Origin: Chlorophyllum brunneum | Lineage: Eukaryota > Basidiomycota > Agaricomycetes > Agaricales > Agaricaceae | Assembly (NCBI GenBank): GCA_963576785.1 | Contig: OY756141.1 | Coordinates: 3,720,001 to 3,784,000, forward strand | Length of the DNA stretch: 64,000 nucleotides | Direction of reading: 5' to 3' | Part shown: piece by piece, positions 36,576 to 61,033 of the stretch | Layout of the letters: the number at the start of each line of letters is the position of its first letter | Numbering within the stretch: position 1 is the stretch's first letter | The notes under the pieces: model-generated | Databases searched by the model: none | The model's input: the letters and a program-made list of their open reading frames with translations, nothing else | Told to the model about the DNA's origin: nothing | Translations under genes and position numbers: made by a program

Positions 36576-36612
36576 ACTCTCTCTTCACCGTTTAAGAAGA
36601 TCAGCACTTGGG
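36531..36612. repeat. imperfect inverted repeat (hairpin)
   Basis: The left arm CCCAAGTGTTGATCTTCTTA (36531-36550) is complementary to the right arm 36593-36612 with one mismatch, around a 42-base loop that also contains GTGAAG/CTTCAC partners. It overlaps the end of repeat A copy 2. Confidence 0.75.
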
Positions 36613-37388
36613 AGCACACACTTACGCGCACGCAGGTGGGAAAACTTTGATAGGGAAGGTTGGATCAACCACGAGGTCCGAGAGGTCGGGAATACTACTA
36701 AACCCGTATGTTCAAGTAAGAGCAGTAGAATACCAGAGAATGACAAATACCGTGCTGGGGCACAGCTTTTTATATAAATTTTCTTCGGTCGAGGTGTTAT
36801 TGTTGGACGCGACCGACCAACAATCAACTTCATATCCTTCATTAAAAAGGATGACAGTTCGGCATTACTATTTAAACCAGAAATCAAAGTTTGTCCCCGA
36901 TACCGACGATATCAATCAAATTTTTCAATCTAGTTACAAATACCAAAAAAAGAGTGTTTAAATAGTTCCAAATTACACAGAAAAAGAGCCACCGGAATAA
37001 CAAGACTAGAGTCACATCTGGACTCCGTGAAAAAAAAAAAAGGAGTCAGCCACAGAAAAGTATACTACCAACTTGAAATAAATAGGTATAGAAAAAAAGG
37101 ATATAAAAGTCGCGGGGGATACGAATATCAGGGATACAGGATACGGGTAAAGAAAAAAATATTTCGAGATGGCACACAAATCAATTACGGGAGGGAAAGG
37201 AGTGGGAATCTAAACGAATGGTGGTAGTTGGAAGATGGGAAAGAGGATCATTACTCGACATGAACATGGCACAGTTGGATATGGATATGGATAGAGCATG
37301 GCGGGCAGGAGAGAGAGGACGGACGACAAGACATAGGATGGAGAATATACACGATGTATTTGGCTTTTTTTCCAGTTATTGACTTCAT
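36613..37388. other. A- and purine-rich intergenic region
   Basis: About 780 bases with purine-rich stretches on the plus strand (many AAAAAG and GGGAAAGG runs). ORFs at 36608-36961 and 37027-37227 look like by-products of this composition. No gene is called. It contains the 3' end region of the membrane-anchored protein gene. Confidence 0.45.
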
Positions 37389-39071
37389 TTACTGATTCGC
37401 GACCTGATCAAGAAAAAAAAATTCAGATCATTATCACGCGAACGAGAAACGACCTCAACAGCGTACCTTCAAGACCCGTTTAGGCTCCTCGGCTTCATCG
37501 TCCGTCTCATCTGCATACTCATCTGGTCTACCTGTCGCCGAGAAGGGATTCGGGAAAGATGCGGGAGGGGGTGATGCAGAACCCTTTGTCTGCATCTGAG
37601 GTGGTTCATCAACAGTATATCCATCATATGCCGCGTTCAAATCCTCCTCGGACCGTGAAGCAGGTATTGGTTGTAGTTTCTGCTGGCTGCCGGCAGCACC
37701 ACCTGCACTAGAAGACGAAGTATAGGCGCCAAAACTGTTAGGGTATCCACTTTGTTGTCCTTGGACGTACGCTCCGTTTCCATTGTCGCTACTGGATGGG
37801 TAATATGAAGGATCAGATTGGTACGAAGGTGCGCTGGCGCTATGAGTGAGTGACTTGTTCCGTGAAGGGGCGGAATAATCCGTTTGTTGGGTATACTGCG
37901 ATGGCCGTCTATTCAAGTCAAATTCTGGGCCTCCAGCTCCACGTATCATACCAGGCGGGTACTGTGGCCCTGCGTTGTTCGCACCACGTGCAGCGAAAGC
38001 GGCATAGGGAGATGAACCCTCCTTCAGACCAGCGGCGTACGCTCCATCACGCTTGCTTCGGGCCCTAGCGACGCCAATACCAGCAGCGCCTGCAGCACCA
38101 GCAGCCCCAGCAGGAACGGCATAAGCATCAAAATATTCGCCTGGATTAGCTCCACCTCCTTGATGCGGCATTTCGCGCATGCCATATGATTCTGGTACAC
38201 TCATCGGGGTTTGCGCATACGTCCCGTGCGAGACGTCAGAGAATTTAGCGCCAGTGTTAGCGGACGATCCGTATGCTCCCGGTCGGAAATCGTCATCATC
38301 ATCGGCATAGGCAAAGTTGGGTACTTGGGCATTGGCAGCGTCGCGCGCGGCTGCGGCGATCTCGTCATCGAACTTTTTGGCACGGCGACGACGGATAGCG
38401 TTTGTAATGAAAGCGATGAGGATGGCGAGGACTATAAGACCAACAACTGTGAATACACCTGCAACTGCGCCTTTGTTGTGGAAAAATCTAATTGGAGATG
38501 AAAGATGGGAGGTCAGTGAATGGTAAAAGCGTGGTTCTAGGGAGCGTGGGACTTGCCCGTTGCCAGAATTCGAACTGTCGGCACTGTTTGTGGGTGCGAC
38601 GTTACGAGAAGAAGAGGTCGTAATAACCGAGGTGATGGTGACGACGCCGCCCCCGGGTGCGGTAGTAAGGATAGCAGAGGTTGTGGTTGGAAGCGGAGTG
38701 GTAGAAGTGGTGGGGGTAGCGGTAGAGGTGGATAAGGTCGTCAGCGGCAATGAGATTGTGGTTGTACTACTCGTTGAGGTTGGGGGAGTGTTAGTAGGTG
38801 GAGTTGTCGTTGGAGGGGTGGTTGTTGGAGGAGTTGAAACGGGAGGAGGCTGCGTCGGTGTGGTTGTTGTGGACGTAGATGTGGTCGAAGTTGATGGCCC
38901 CTGCGGAGGGGTCAACCTTGGTAGATGTAAGTATAATGTCTATGAAAGTATATGATACCTACGGGGGAGATATAGGAGCTGTGAAGAGTATCAGAATGTG
39001 GTGAATTCTGAGGGGGAGCACACTTACGGGACGCCATTCACACTGGGAGAAAGACAAGAACCAATGTCCAT
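37389..39071 (-). CDS. single-span membrane protein with Thr/Ser/Pro-rich ectodomain
   Basis: The main exon is 37467-38900. A terminal exon of only 15 nt (37389-37403) encodes VANQ and a stop, so the end reads KRVLKVANQ. Without that splice the frame would end KVRC. Upstream exons are tentative: 39028-39071 (MDIGSCLSPSVNGVP) and 38963-38978 (16 nt). The model has 502 residues. Order: Thr/Ser/Pro stretch (likely O-glycosylated), a linker, a transmembrane helix (GAVAGVFTVVGLIVLAILIAF), a basic stop-transfer RRRRAKK, then a long Gly/Tyr/Ser/Pro-rich cytoplasmic tail. The layout resembles fungal wall-stress sensors. No signal peptide is seen and the start lies 37 bases from the stop of the next GMC gene, so the true 5' end may be missing or different. 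Confidence 0.65.
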
Positions 39072-39107
39072 TTTCTAAACAATTGTCGTTATTTATTACG
39101 TAATTAT

Positions 39108-41417
<2,310 letters not shown>

Positions 41418-41899
41418 TTAGGGAAGTGGGATGGGATGCTCGATGCTTAGCCCTCATGGAGATATTATATATGTAGTCATGCAAGTTGAATTAATTACGT
41501 AGGAGGTCAGCAGGGAAGGCTTGAATGGACGTGGGTTCATCAAGTATACTTGACGAATCTATTGAAATATGACATAAAGAGTTTGATTGCCACTATTCGC
41601 TAGCGAGAGTATTACCGGCGCAAGGCGTGCACTGGGCGTGACCAAGTTGTTGAAGAGCCAACTTGAACTCTACTACTTTACATATCAGATATAAATATAC
41701 CTGCACGAATGTGTGTGGAGCCAGATAGGCTCCTTCTACCCGTCAGTATCAGCACGAAGGGAGTCAGGGGTGGAATGTTAACTGCTGCTTAACACCCGTT
41801 GTATTCCCAAGCTGCTCCATAGCCAAGGCTTGGCAAAGCCATATCATAGTTCGAATCCTTGGGCCGGTATTTGCTTGGTAATCTAAAAATGTTTGTCTC
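41418..41899. other. upstream region of GMC copy 1
   Basis: Contains an AT-rich TATATAAT-type element on the minus strand near 41463-41475, about 50 bases upstream of the GMC copy 1 start, which could be its TATA box. No gene is seen. Confidence 0.35.
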
Positions 41900-43720
41900 G
41901 AGTTATTTGACTGGGTGCGGTGGTTCGTGTATGCAACCACGACAAAAAATATCACCAAAGCGTTCTATTGAGGCCTCGCAAGAAGCAGAAACGATTTGAA
42001 ATTATACAGCGTATCGCCGAGGCGGCTGACAAGATCCTCGAATGGAATGATAAGATTGACGAATCGCAAGAGTTTATCCTGGGAGAGAGACATACTGGTG
42101 CGTTGGAATTTGCGCGTACGCTGGCAACAGATCCTGGATACTGGTGGCAGGTTATGGACAGGGCGCTGTTGGATAAACGTCTCCCAAATCGTCAGTTTCT
42201 TGGCTTCGATCATGAGGAAAACGTATGCCAATACGATTGCATGCCCTAGCTTCGGATTTTTCAACGTCTGGTGGATTCCTTTAGTCAATTTCGGAAGCAA
42301 ATATTAGCCTCCCTCCCTGATCCTTCTAACTTTGCCTATACGTGGAGCCGGGATCAAGTCTGCTCGGAAGTTTGCCTCGCGCCCTCCAAACGCATACGGT
42401 TTACCATTAGGCACGCTCCATGATATCTTTCGTCGATACCCCCTCTTTGCTCAGAGACCACTTCCTCAGCCATCAGGCACTGCTAACGCGGCCGTGGTAT
42501 CGGCAACGTTGTTATATGCATCCATGGGGCAATTTTCTCCGTAAAGGATGTGATGATACCCCTACGGGGGGTGATTCGGGAACGCTCGAGTTCGAGAAAT
42601 GTATGCGTGGTAAATTCACAGAATCGTACGCCCTAGGCCCAGCGACCGATCCTCAGGGGGGCGGGTTTGATGGAACGTTATTGAAGGACAATATTGTCCT
42701 CATAGTCCCGCGGGAGATGCAAGCAGAATTCAGAGCTGGTGGGGATGCATTTATGCAAGTAGCGCGCGGCTATGATCTGGATGTGAAGGTCCTGCAAGAT
42801 GGGAAAGCAGAGGAATTCTCGGGACAAGGCGCACCGACGTTTCTACTCTGTATCGCCGGTATGTTTGTTATACGAATGTAGCTTCCGATCTATCTGCGTC
42901 TGGGTTATATACAGGCGAGTTTCGTGACGGTAACAACGTAATCGTAGAACTCCTCGGAGACGCCTGTTTCATGCTAGAAAATCACACCGGGGTACGACAC
43001 GAAAAGCTGTCTAGGGTATTTCATGCATTAGCTAAAGGTACAGGCGAGCTGAAAGGGTACGTCGTCTCGCCTTAATTCGATGCCATTCCTTGTCTCAGGT
43101 ATTCAGGCTAGTCACACAGCAACCAGCGATGCCTTTTCCACCTTCCCCCCATCGAGTTTTATTTGTCCTGCGTGTTGTATGACCGGCCTGGACCTGCTGC
43201 TCAAGGGCATCTAAACTTTATGGACGCCTTCAAGACATCAAGTTGCAATGGCCTGCTGTTTTGCGCCTCGTTATCCGCCGTTTCTTCGAAGGACCCTCTC
43301 CCGGTATTTGTCAAGCTTATACCCGGTCACTACGGGGAGGACGTCCACCGCATGTTAGCCGATCACCAAATCTCCATCTTTGTTCAAACCCCGAGGGCGC
43401 TCCCAAGGCTTATGTTATGCAATATCTCGAGCCTTCGTCTTGGAAGCCATTGTCCGAGTACCTACCCACGTCCACACTCAAAGGCCGTCCGGCGCTCATT
43501 GAATAACGTTTTTGGCATTCTTGCGACCAATGGAAAGGTATACGGTGACTTGCGATCTGTCAATATCATAGTCGAAGTCTCGAACAAGTGATCGTGGTTG
43601 ATGATGGCTCTGAGAACAGTAGGTAGAACATGAAGGTGGTTGTCTTTGACTGCGCCGGTAATGCCGGTGAGGTATGCTATGTCATCCTCCGTCACGGAAT
43701 AGGGATATTCCCGATATAAC
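41900..43720 (+). pseudogene. decayed protein-kinase-like gene
   Basis: Plus-strand fragments of one protein are scattered over several frames. Early pieces are RFEIIQRIAEAADKILEWND and GGFDGTLLKDNIVLIVPREM, with a good intron near 42860-42914 joining LLCIAG to EFRDGNNVIVELLGDACF. Then come VFVKLIPGHYGEDVHRMLADHQ, EGAPKAYVMQYLEPSSWKPL, VFGILATNGKVYGDLRSVNI and VVVFDCAGNAGEVCY. The last four correspond to the VAIK-like, hinge, catalytic-loop (here YGDLRSVN) and DFD-like regions of a kinase-like family common in Agaricomycetes. The frame switches between them, and the end runs into a stop after RHGIGIFPI, so the gene looks inactive. It sits inside the GMC array on the opposite strand. Confidence 0.5.
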
Positions 43721-44104
43721 ATGGCCCGGTAGGCCTGGGGGGCCAATTGAGCAGGACCATGATCGGAGGTTGCTCAGTTCGTGGATGGGATCGTTATGGT
43801 AGTAGTGCATGGAAATTTGTTAATTGCTTGACCTATTGGATACCTAATAGGTCAATTTGGTAATTTGTGCTCAGATATCAGCAGTCCTTGACGGTTGATA
43901 TAGGCTCAGTGTCACCAGATGAGCGTTTGAGTGCCAGGCAGATTCGAATTAAATAAGTACCATGGTAGCTGCCAACACTGACGGCTCGGTGACTTTCACT
44001 ACCTCGGATCATTTCTCTGATTGCATACTGGTGCTGCTCCTTCATCAATCGTCAGGCCAAGAACAAAAAGGAAACAATAGTCAATGTTGGTCGTAAGAGG
44101 ATTA
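43721..44104. other. spacer, no gene seen
   Basis: About 380 bases between the kinase-like relic and the stop of GMC copy 2. It includes a short inverted pair around 43830-43856 (ACCTATTGGATACCTAATAGGT). Confidence 0.4.
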
Positions 44105-46431
<2,327 letters not shown>

Positions 46432-47034
46432 GATGAAAGTGGACCGACAAGAGCGAGTTTCGAACATTTTTCATTGCTCATTTTATTCGATCACATATTA
46501 TGTATTAGCGTGGTTTTCACGAATTAAATCGTGCAATATGACGTCGATTGCCACAATTCGCCTTCGGGACGTAACCATCCCAAGCTGACGGTCTGGATGG
46601 ACGCGCCTTTCGAGCTTTGAGGATGGTTGGACACGAAGGAGGAGTATAGCACGCGTGATTTGAAGGAAAGCAGACTGACCTCATTGGAAGAAGGAGGATT
46701 CGCAGCTGGCGCCTGGGGGTGTCGCACAGTCTTCCCACGCCATTCACTCAGCACCCGAGTCGGCTCCGTCTGCCTTGCTCCTTACTTAGCCACCCAGGTG
46801 CCCTCCGGAGTCCGGACCACAAACCAGGTAGCATCTTGACTCACCGGTTATCGAGCCCATCGAACATTTAGCACCATACCACAATCATGCATGGTCGTCG
46901 TTCTTGGTTTCGTAATCAAAAGGAGCTGAAATTCAAGTGTCGAATCACCCATAAGAGTCTTTGAAAAGACATTCGATCTCTCCTGTTAGCGTGACCGCCT
47001 CTCATTTCACGTTGTTTTCTACACATCTACTCAA
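46432..47034. other. spacer, no gene seen
   Basis: About 600 bases between GMC copies 2 and 3. Overlapping antisense ORFs near 46517-46839 have no family resemblance. Confidence 0.4.
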
Positions 47035-49354
<2,320 letters not shown>

Positions 49355-50713
49355 CTTCCTCGGCAAAGCAAAATTGACTGAGCTCGGGCTTTATACTATG
49401 CGACAGCTGCAATCTCACGACACTACGTCAACGGTGCATCTTTTTGAAGTATTGCTGCTCCCAGGAGCCTTTTATATGGGGCAATATCTCCAGCACCTCC
49501 GGAAATCCAATGCACCGGGGATATCGGCTTTACGGCCACTATCAAAGTCAAACGGCGGTCGTTGTGTTTAAAATGACGCTTACCTTTAATTTGACTTAAT
49601 AGAATAATTTCCTGGATGATTTAACTTCATGCAGGATGGGATCTTGAAAGCTGCGCAAGATCCGCTAACTGTTGGACCTCTCGCACGACGATACACGGTC
49701 GCTTCTTTCCCCCTTACAGCATCAGTGAGAACCGCTGGAGGGTCTTATGATTTCATATGGCTTCTCAAGAATCTGATAAGTGGTGTTCCTGCCCCTGTGT
49801 CCCTGAGCTTGTGGAGACTTCACTTCGATGGAGGAGCACGAGTGATTCGGGCGCCGAAAGTGGGTGAGAATAGCTGAGTTATTCAGAGCTGACAGAGAGC
49901 CACTTGGGATAAACCAATGCGCCGTCCCTCCCTACTCCAATGGCGGTGAAGTGGGAGAAGTAATACGCCAATGTTTACAATGAAAAGGTGACAATCTACC
50001 ACAAATTGAGACGTACTGCGTCCAGGCCCAAGTTGTTACATGCAAAATTTTCGGGAACTCCGAATCAATATCCGTTATTTTTTCTTGGCGCGGCAATTGT
50101 GGGGAGAAGCATAGCCCTCTTGTGCTAGCTGTCAAAGGATGAGGGGGAAAAAACTCACACCAACAGCCTAATACGTCCTGACGAGTGTAATTCAGAGCCG
50201 GTACTTACGAACACTTATTGGTTTCGGCGATTTGAGACCGTATCCTACAATTTACTTCAGTTACTGAAGACAGGCCTCAAAGTTGTCGATCGTATTTATA
50301 TTATTAAAGATAAAATGAAGTTTCTGAACTCGGTTTAGTTATTGTTTCGTCCGATGACCCCGCTTCACCGGTCCCATCTTCCCGATAAGGCTCTACACAT
50401 CTGGTTTTGAGAGCATTGTACATAGGTTGAGGTTTGTGCTAGGTTTGTGGAAACCGAAGGATGATATTCCGAATATGAATCCCTGGCGTCAGTGCGAATT
50501 CCTCTCCAACAAGCAGTCGAGACACGGACAGGATCTAACAGTAGAAGCATAATGCTCCTCGGCTCAACGGCGCGAAAACAAAATAACGTTACATAGAGAC
50601 GTTACATTGAGACGTTACATTGAGAGGGGGATATAACAAAAATAACGAAAATCTTCATACTGGGTCGTAAAATGGTAGATGAACCATGCTTCATATGCAC
50701 GATACTGCCTTAT
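49355..50713. other. spacer between GMC copies 3 and 4
   Basis: About 1.36 kb. No gene is recognised. ORFs at 49344-49571 and 49629-49877 (plus) do not resemble known proteins. It marks the boundary between the two subtypes of GMC gene in the array. Confidence 0.4.
50588..50626 (+). repeat. three-unit 13-bp minisatellite
   Basis: Three tandem units of the form GTTACATTGAGAC with one change in the first unit and one at the end of the third. It lies about 90 bases beyond the GMC copy 4 stop. Confidence 0.85.
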
Positions 50714-57174
<6,461 letters not shown>

Positions 57175-57919
57175 TCAGTCGCGGAACTTCTCTGAAAGCA
57201 GAAGGGTGATGGCGAGAATGACACTCTCCAGCATCCCGTGGTTCATAACGATTTCGTTGGCTTCAAAGATCGTTGTGCCATTTTTTGCGGGGTATATCTT
57301 ACCGAGCTGTTGATGCCTGTTGAGTGCATAGGCATAAAACTGCAGAAACAGTCGGTTCATATCAGTTCCCAGATTCGAGTGCAATAAGCATTTGGCGATA
57401 CTCACATACATCGCGTCCCGCGCGAATTGCCAGGTGTAATGTTTTCCATGGAGCTGCATGAGTCGAGAGCTGGCGGAAAGTTAGCACACAGAGGAAATGA
57501 CAACAAAAGCGGAAAACCTACCTCTGGTCAGGCGACAGAGGAAGCCAATCCCTCCCACTTTGTTTCCCGACAACCCCGTATAATTCCACTTCGGGTCCCT
57601 GTGGTTTCCACACAATATATCCCACAGGCGTCCCATTAGGGCGTTGTAGTGAGGTATAGTCGTGGCCATTGTGCGCCATCTTTATTTTATATGCCGTGAG
57701 CCGGGAATCAGCGTCCACTACATCACACCGCTGGACGAGACCTTGCCCTTGGGAAGTAAATACGAAGCGTTTCGTATAGGGAGCTGGAGTATCAGGGTAG
57801 GGGAGGGCGCCGAATGTAGGAGGTTGACTGGAGATGGTAGGACCAGGACGCTCGTTGATGGAAGTCGGATTGGCGGGGTTATACCAGCCTGCCTGCGCAT
57901 AAGGATTAATGCCGTACAT
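57175..57919 (-). CDS. DUF6593 domain protein, paralogue 1
   Basis: Three exons: 57522-57919, 57406-57469 and 57175-57339, giving 208 residues. Start MYGINPYAQAGWYNPANPTS, a Pro/Ser-rich lead, then the DUF6593 pattern: KRFVFTSQGQGLVQRCDVVD, AYKIKMAHNG, GTPVGYIVWKPQGPEVELYG, LMQLHGKHYTWQF, and a C-terminal IFEANEIVMNHGMLESVILA followed by ITLLLSEKFRD. The domain is widespread in Agaricomycetes and its function is unknown, although the beta-rich fold has been compared with tubby-like/LOR lipid-binding folds. No signal peptide. It has the same exon phases and middle-exon length (64 nt) as the paralogue at 61034-61756. Confidence 0.8.
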
Positions 57920-58010
57920 GATTAATGCTGGTTAAATAAGGTAAATGAAATGGGGGAAGAGAGGGGATGCAGGAGCTGGTCTGTTTGGACAGTTGCAGCA
58001 AAGTTTGAGA

Positions 58011-58016
58011 TTATAT
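58011..58016 (-). promoter_or_regulatory. TATA-like box of DUF6593 paralogue 1
   Basis: TATATAAT on the minus strand, about 92 bases upstream of the start codon, the same spacing as the TATA-like boxes of the OYE genes. Confidence 0.4.
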
Positions 58017-59389
58017 ACGAGGGTGCCCGAAAGCAATGATTCTCGATGACAGTTTGAAACAGCAGATCCGGGAATCCAGAAATAAATTAAGACCAAGGGA
58101 TACTGAGCAAGAACACACAAAACCTCAAGCTCTGAATAGAACTGCAGGGGTAATCCGAACTACCATGTTTGTTTGAACAGGACGAGCCCATCATCACGGA
58201 AAATTATATATTGCACCATCCGCGTCGGAGGGGCGTACGAGGAATATGCATCGCACTCAGTAAGCTCGCCAAATTTGAGCGGCGAAATCGTCTCGCCTGA
58301 GGTTTGAGTGTTAGCTGGGTTAAGCTCTGACAGGATCAAAAATGTAGTCAGGTGATCGTTTTGATCCGGTTTGGGAAGGTGCGATGCGATCAGCGCCTAG
58401 GCCTAAACTAGCCGTTGGAATTCCGTCGACAATCACTCCGTCCAAATCCGGTGCAGATCCCAACATTCAATAATCAATATTCAGCATTTGAGTCTCGCAT
58501 GCCTCGGTCAGTGACCCGTTGTCCAGACGATAGTTTCTTGTTTCTTCGTCGCTAGGTCTGCTTTGTTATTCCTTTCTCACACTCCCATGGCAATCAAGAC
58601 CGTGGTCAATTTGGTTGTACAGTCAAGTCCAACCCCATTTGGGTTTGGATCCAATGAAGTCGCCTCTGTTTACTCGGTCATAGCCCAGCGAGCGGCGAGC
58701 GCTCAGGGCTTCATTTGCTGGAACAGTCTCATGTCCTGAAACGCTGTCCTTTCCATTTTCTAGACCTCAGCGGATGTATCAGGTTTATCGAAGTGGTGAA
58801 GCGGGAAAATTACTGTCAGATATTACTCGGATAGTTCGCCTCACGACTACCATTGTGGCGGAGCCTTGTTCGGAAGTGTATGGGGCTATCTATAGACTTT
58901 CACATTAGAGGGAAACGTGTAGTGGATCTGCAGCAACGGACATTGATTACCCTGGATTCATTGGCTAGAGATGATTGGCTCACTCCCTGGAAGAGATGAT
59001 GTTATATAGTACCCCTTCGAGACCTTTGACTAGTTCACTCTCCATTCACGTCCCCAATGCACTGACTCGACGACAACATCACAATATATTAAGCTTTGCA
59101 CGTGTACTTGAAGTTGGGACCGAATAGCTTAGCAACAGCTATGACCCTGAGTTACCGAACCACTACCGATCCTTCTCAGGAGAAGTAGCGTAAGTTGCCA
59201 TTCAGTCGGATCCAGGTTCCGGCATGGTCTGTGGATAGGCTTCTTAGCTTCCTCTGGCTTGTCTTTGACACACAACCTTGACCATGGCCCCCACCCCCCC
59301 GCTGCCGCCATTTCATGGCCTGGAGACTGGGTATGTTCACAATTTTGCCCTCCTGGATCACACATAATGAATGATTTACCTACCTAGAA
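58017..59389. other. intergenic, no gene recognised
   Basis: About 1.37 kb between divergent genes. ORFs are short (for example 59129-59365 minus) and unlike known proteins. Confidence 0.4.
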
Positions 59390-60826
59390 ATGGGCCAATC
59401 GTACGTGGTCTCCTTACTGATGTTTGGGCTGATTGACGGGCATATTGCTCAGATGATTGGGTTTGCAGTTGAATGCTTGCTGTTTGGATTGCTCATAGCT
59501 CAGATTTGTGAGATGATGTTGATTATGTTCTTCAGACACTAACATTCACCCTAGGTATATATGCGAAGCAACGCAAATGCCATCGTGACAGAGCCCTGAT
59601 GCAAAGCTTAGGTGAGTGTAAAACGGGCCCTGAGGGTTAACTACTGACGAACTGTGACTTCCAGTGTATACGCTGTGCTTTGTTGAACTGTTCCGTTTTA
59701 TCGTCATTTTCCAGAGCGCATGGGGGCTTCTTGTTCAGATGCGTGGCCCAGGAAGAGTTGCGTCTTCTACACCGCTTGCAATGACTCTACCGTCCCTGGC
59801 TGGTTTCGGTGAATACCATTTCCTCGTCTGTTACTACTCACCCACTGATTTTTTTCTGCTAGAGTCTGCTACTGTACAAATATTCTTTGCATGGTGGGGT
59901 AATTCGGTTCTAGGCAGGCTGTGGCTCAACGATGCGTTGTAGGCGGATATGGTCTATGCGACGAGAAGAACGGCCTTACCTGTTTGCTGCTGTAATTATC
60001 ATGATGGTGAGCCACTTACCCGACGTAATACTGGTTCATATCATATGTTCCCAAGATCGCGATCACGCAGACGGGGGGGTCGGTAGCTTTGAGCTATCAG
60101 GTGAGCGAAACGTCACTTTTAGGGTTTTTTGGCCTCCCTGAAAGAGTCTCAGATTGGTAGGGTAGTGGCACACGCACAACACTCGGAGAGTGATCGTGCA
60201 CTCGTTACCGCGGTGAGGGACCAGTTTTCGGTCTAATGCTACCAGTTAGTTGATACACATTTAAGATCTGGCTCGGAGGGAGTTTTGCTTGTGATCTCCT
60301 TATCGTTATTACAATGGCGCTTATTGTACGAGCTCCTCATCACATACTATCTTCAGATCTGATCATTCTTCCAGCTCATAGGTGTACGGAAGGAAACGGC
60401 GTTCAAAGAAACGGAAAAGATAATCAACTATCTCCTCCGTTTGATTGTCGAGACTGGTGCTTTAACAGTGGTAGCGGCTACTGTGATGCTTGGTTTACAT
60501 CAAAAATATCCACAGGAATCGTATTGCCTTGGGATGTGTGTTCTTCCACTCCTTACGATCCGGGTTCCGCGCTGACGAACATTAGACTCTTCATACTAGG
60601 TGGATTGTACGCCATTTCTATGTTTGTGTCAGCAAGATTGGAACTCATTTTTTCAAGGTATACCAACATTTTCCTGTTTTTGCTGAACAGCAGAGAAAAG
60701 CCACGCGATGCACTTAATGAAATCAGTCTCCATTTTGCGTCAAACATACAGGGGACGTCTTCAAGTTCCCAGCCGATCGGCGAAAGCCTTGATTTGACTT
60801 CGCGAGCACGAAGTTCTAAAGAATAG
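59390..60826 (+). CDS. DUF6534-like multi-pass membrane protein (3' exons uncertain)
   Basis: The first exons are clear and in phase: 59390-59507 (ending with the helix MIGFAVECLLFGLLIAQI), 59555-59611 (CIYAKQRKCHRDRALMQSL) and 59665-59808 (VYTLCFVELFRFIVIFQSAW). A fourth begins at 59863 (ESATVQIFFAWWGNSVL). Later helices are visible in changing frames: RPYLFAAVIIMM, KIINYLLRLIVETGALTVVAATVMLGLH near 60415-60500, and LFILGGLYAISMFVSARLELIF to SSSSQPIGESLDL, ending at 60826. The KIINYLLRLIVETGALT motif is the hallmark of DUF6534 proteins (usual form INRLIRLTVETG). The exons between about 59940 and 60410 could not be fixed, so damage there cannot be excluded. Confidence 0.55.
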
Positions 60827-61033
60827 ATTTATAATTGAAGCCCGCACACCACTCCCTAACTTCGGACCGACTGCTTCTTTATATCAGAATCTAGGGTTTT
60901 CGTTTGTTTATTTTTGCTTCGGGTATCAGGGTAACGCAGATTCACACGGGGATTCTGCTGAAACAATCGTATAGTAGGAATAGCATCCATAGATCAATAA
61001 CACTACACAGCACAGTGAGTATTGAACTGCCAA

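Noticed and set aside
36608..37227. Plus-strand ORFs in the purine-rich region
   Set aside because: They are Lys/Arg/Gly/Tyr-rich by composition, with no homology recognised and no conserved start or splice context.
38560..38955. Plus-strand Val/Gly-rich ORF
   Set aside because: It is the antisense of the Thr/Ser/Pro-rich exon of the membrane protein, and its simple composition follows from that repeat-like sequence.
41836..41900. TTCGAATCC sequence resembling a tRNA B box
   Set aside because: The flanking bases do not form a five-pair T stem, and no A box, anticodon arm or acceptor stem is found at the right spacing.
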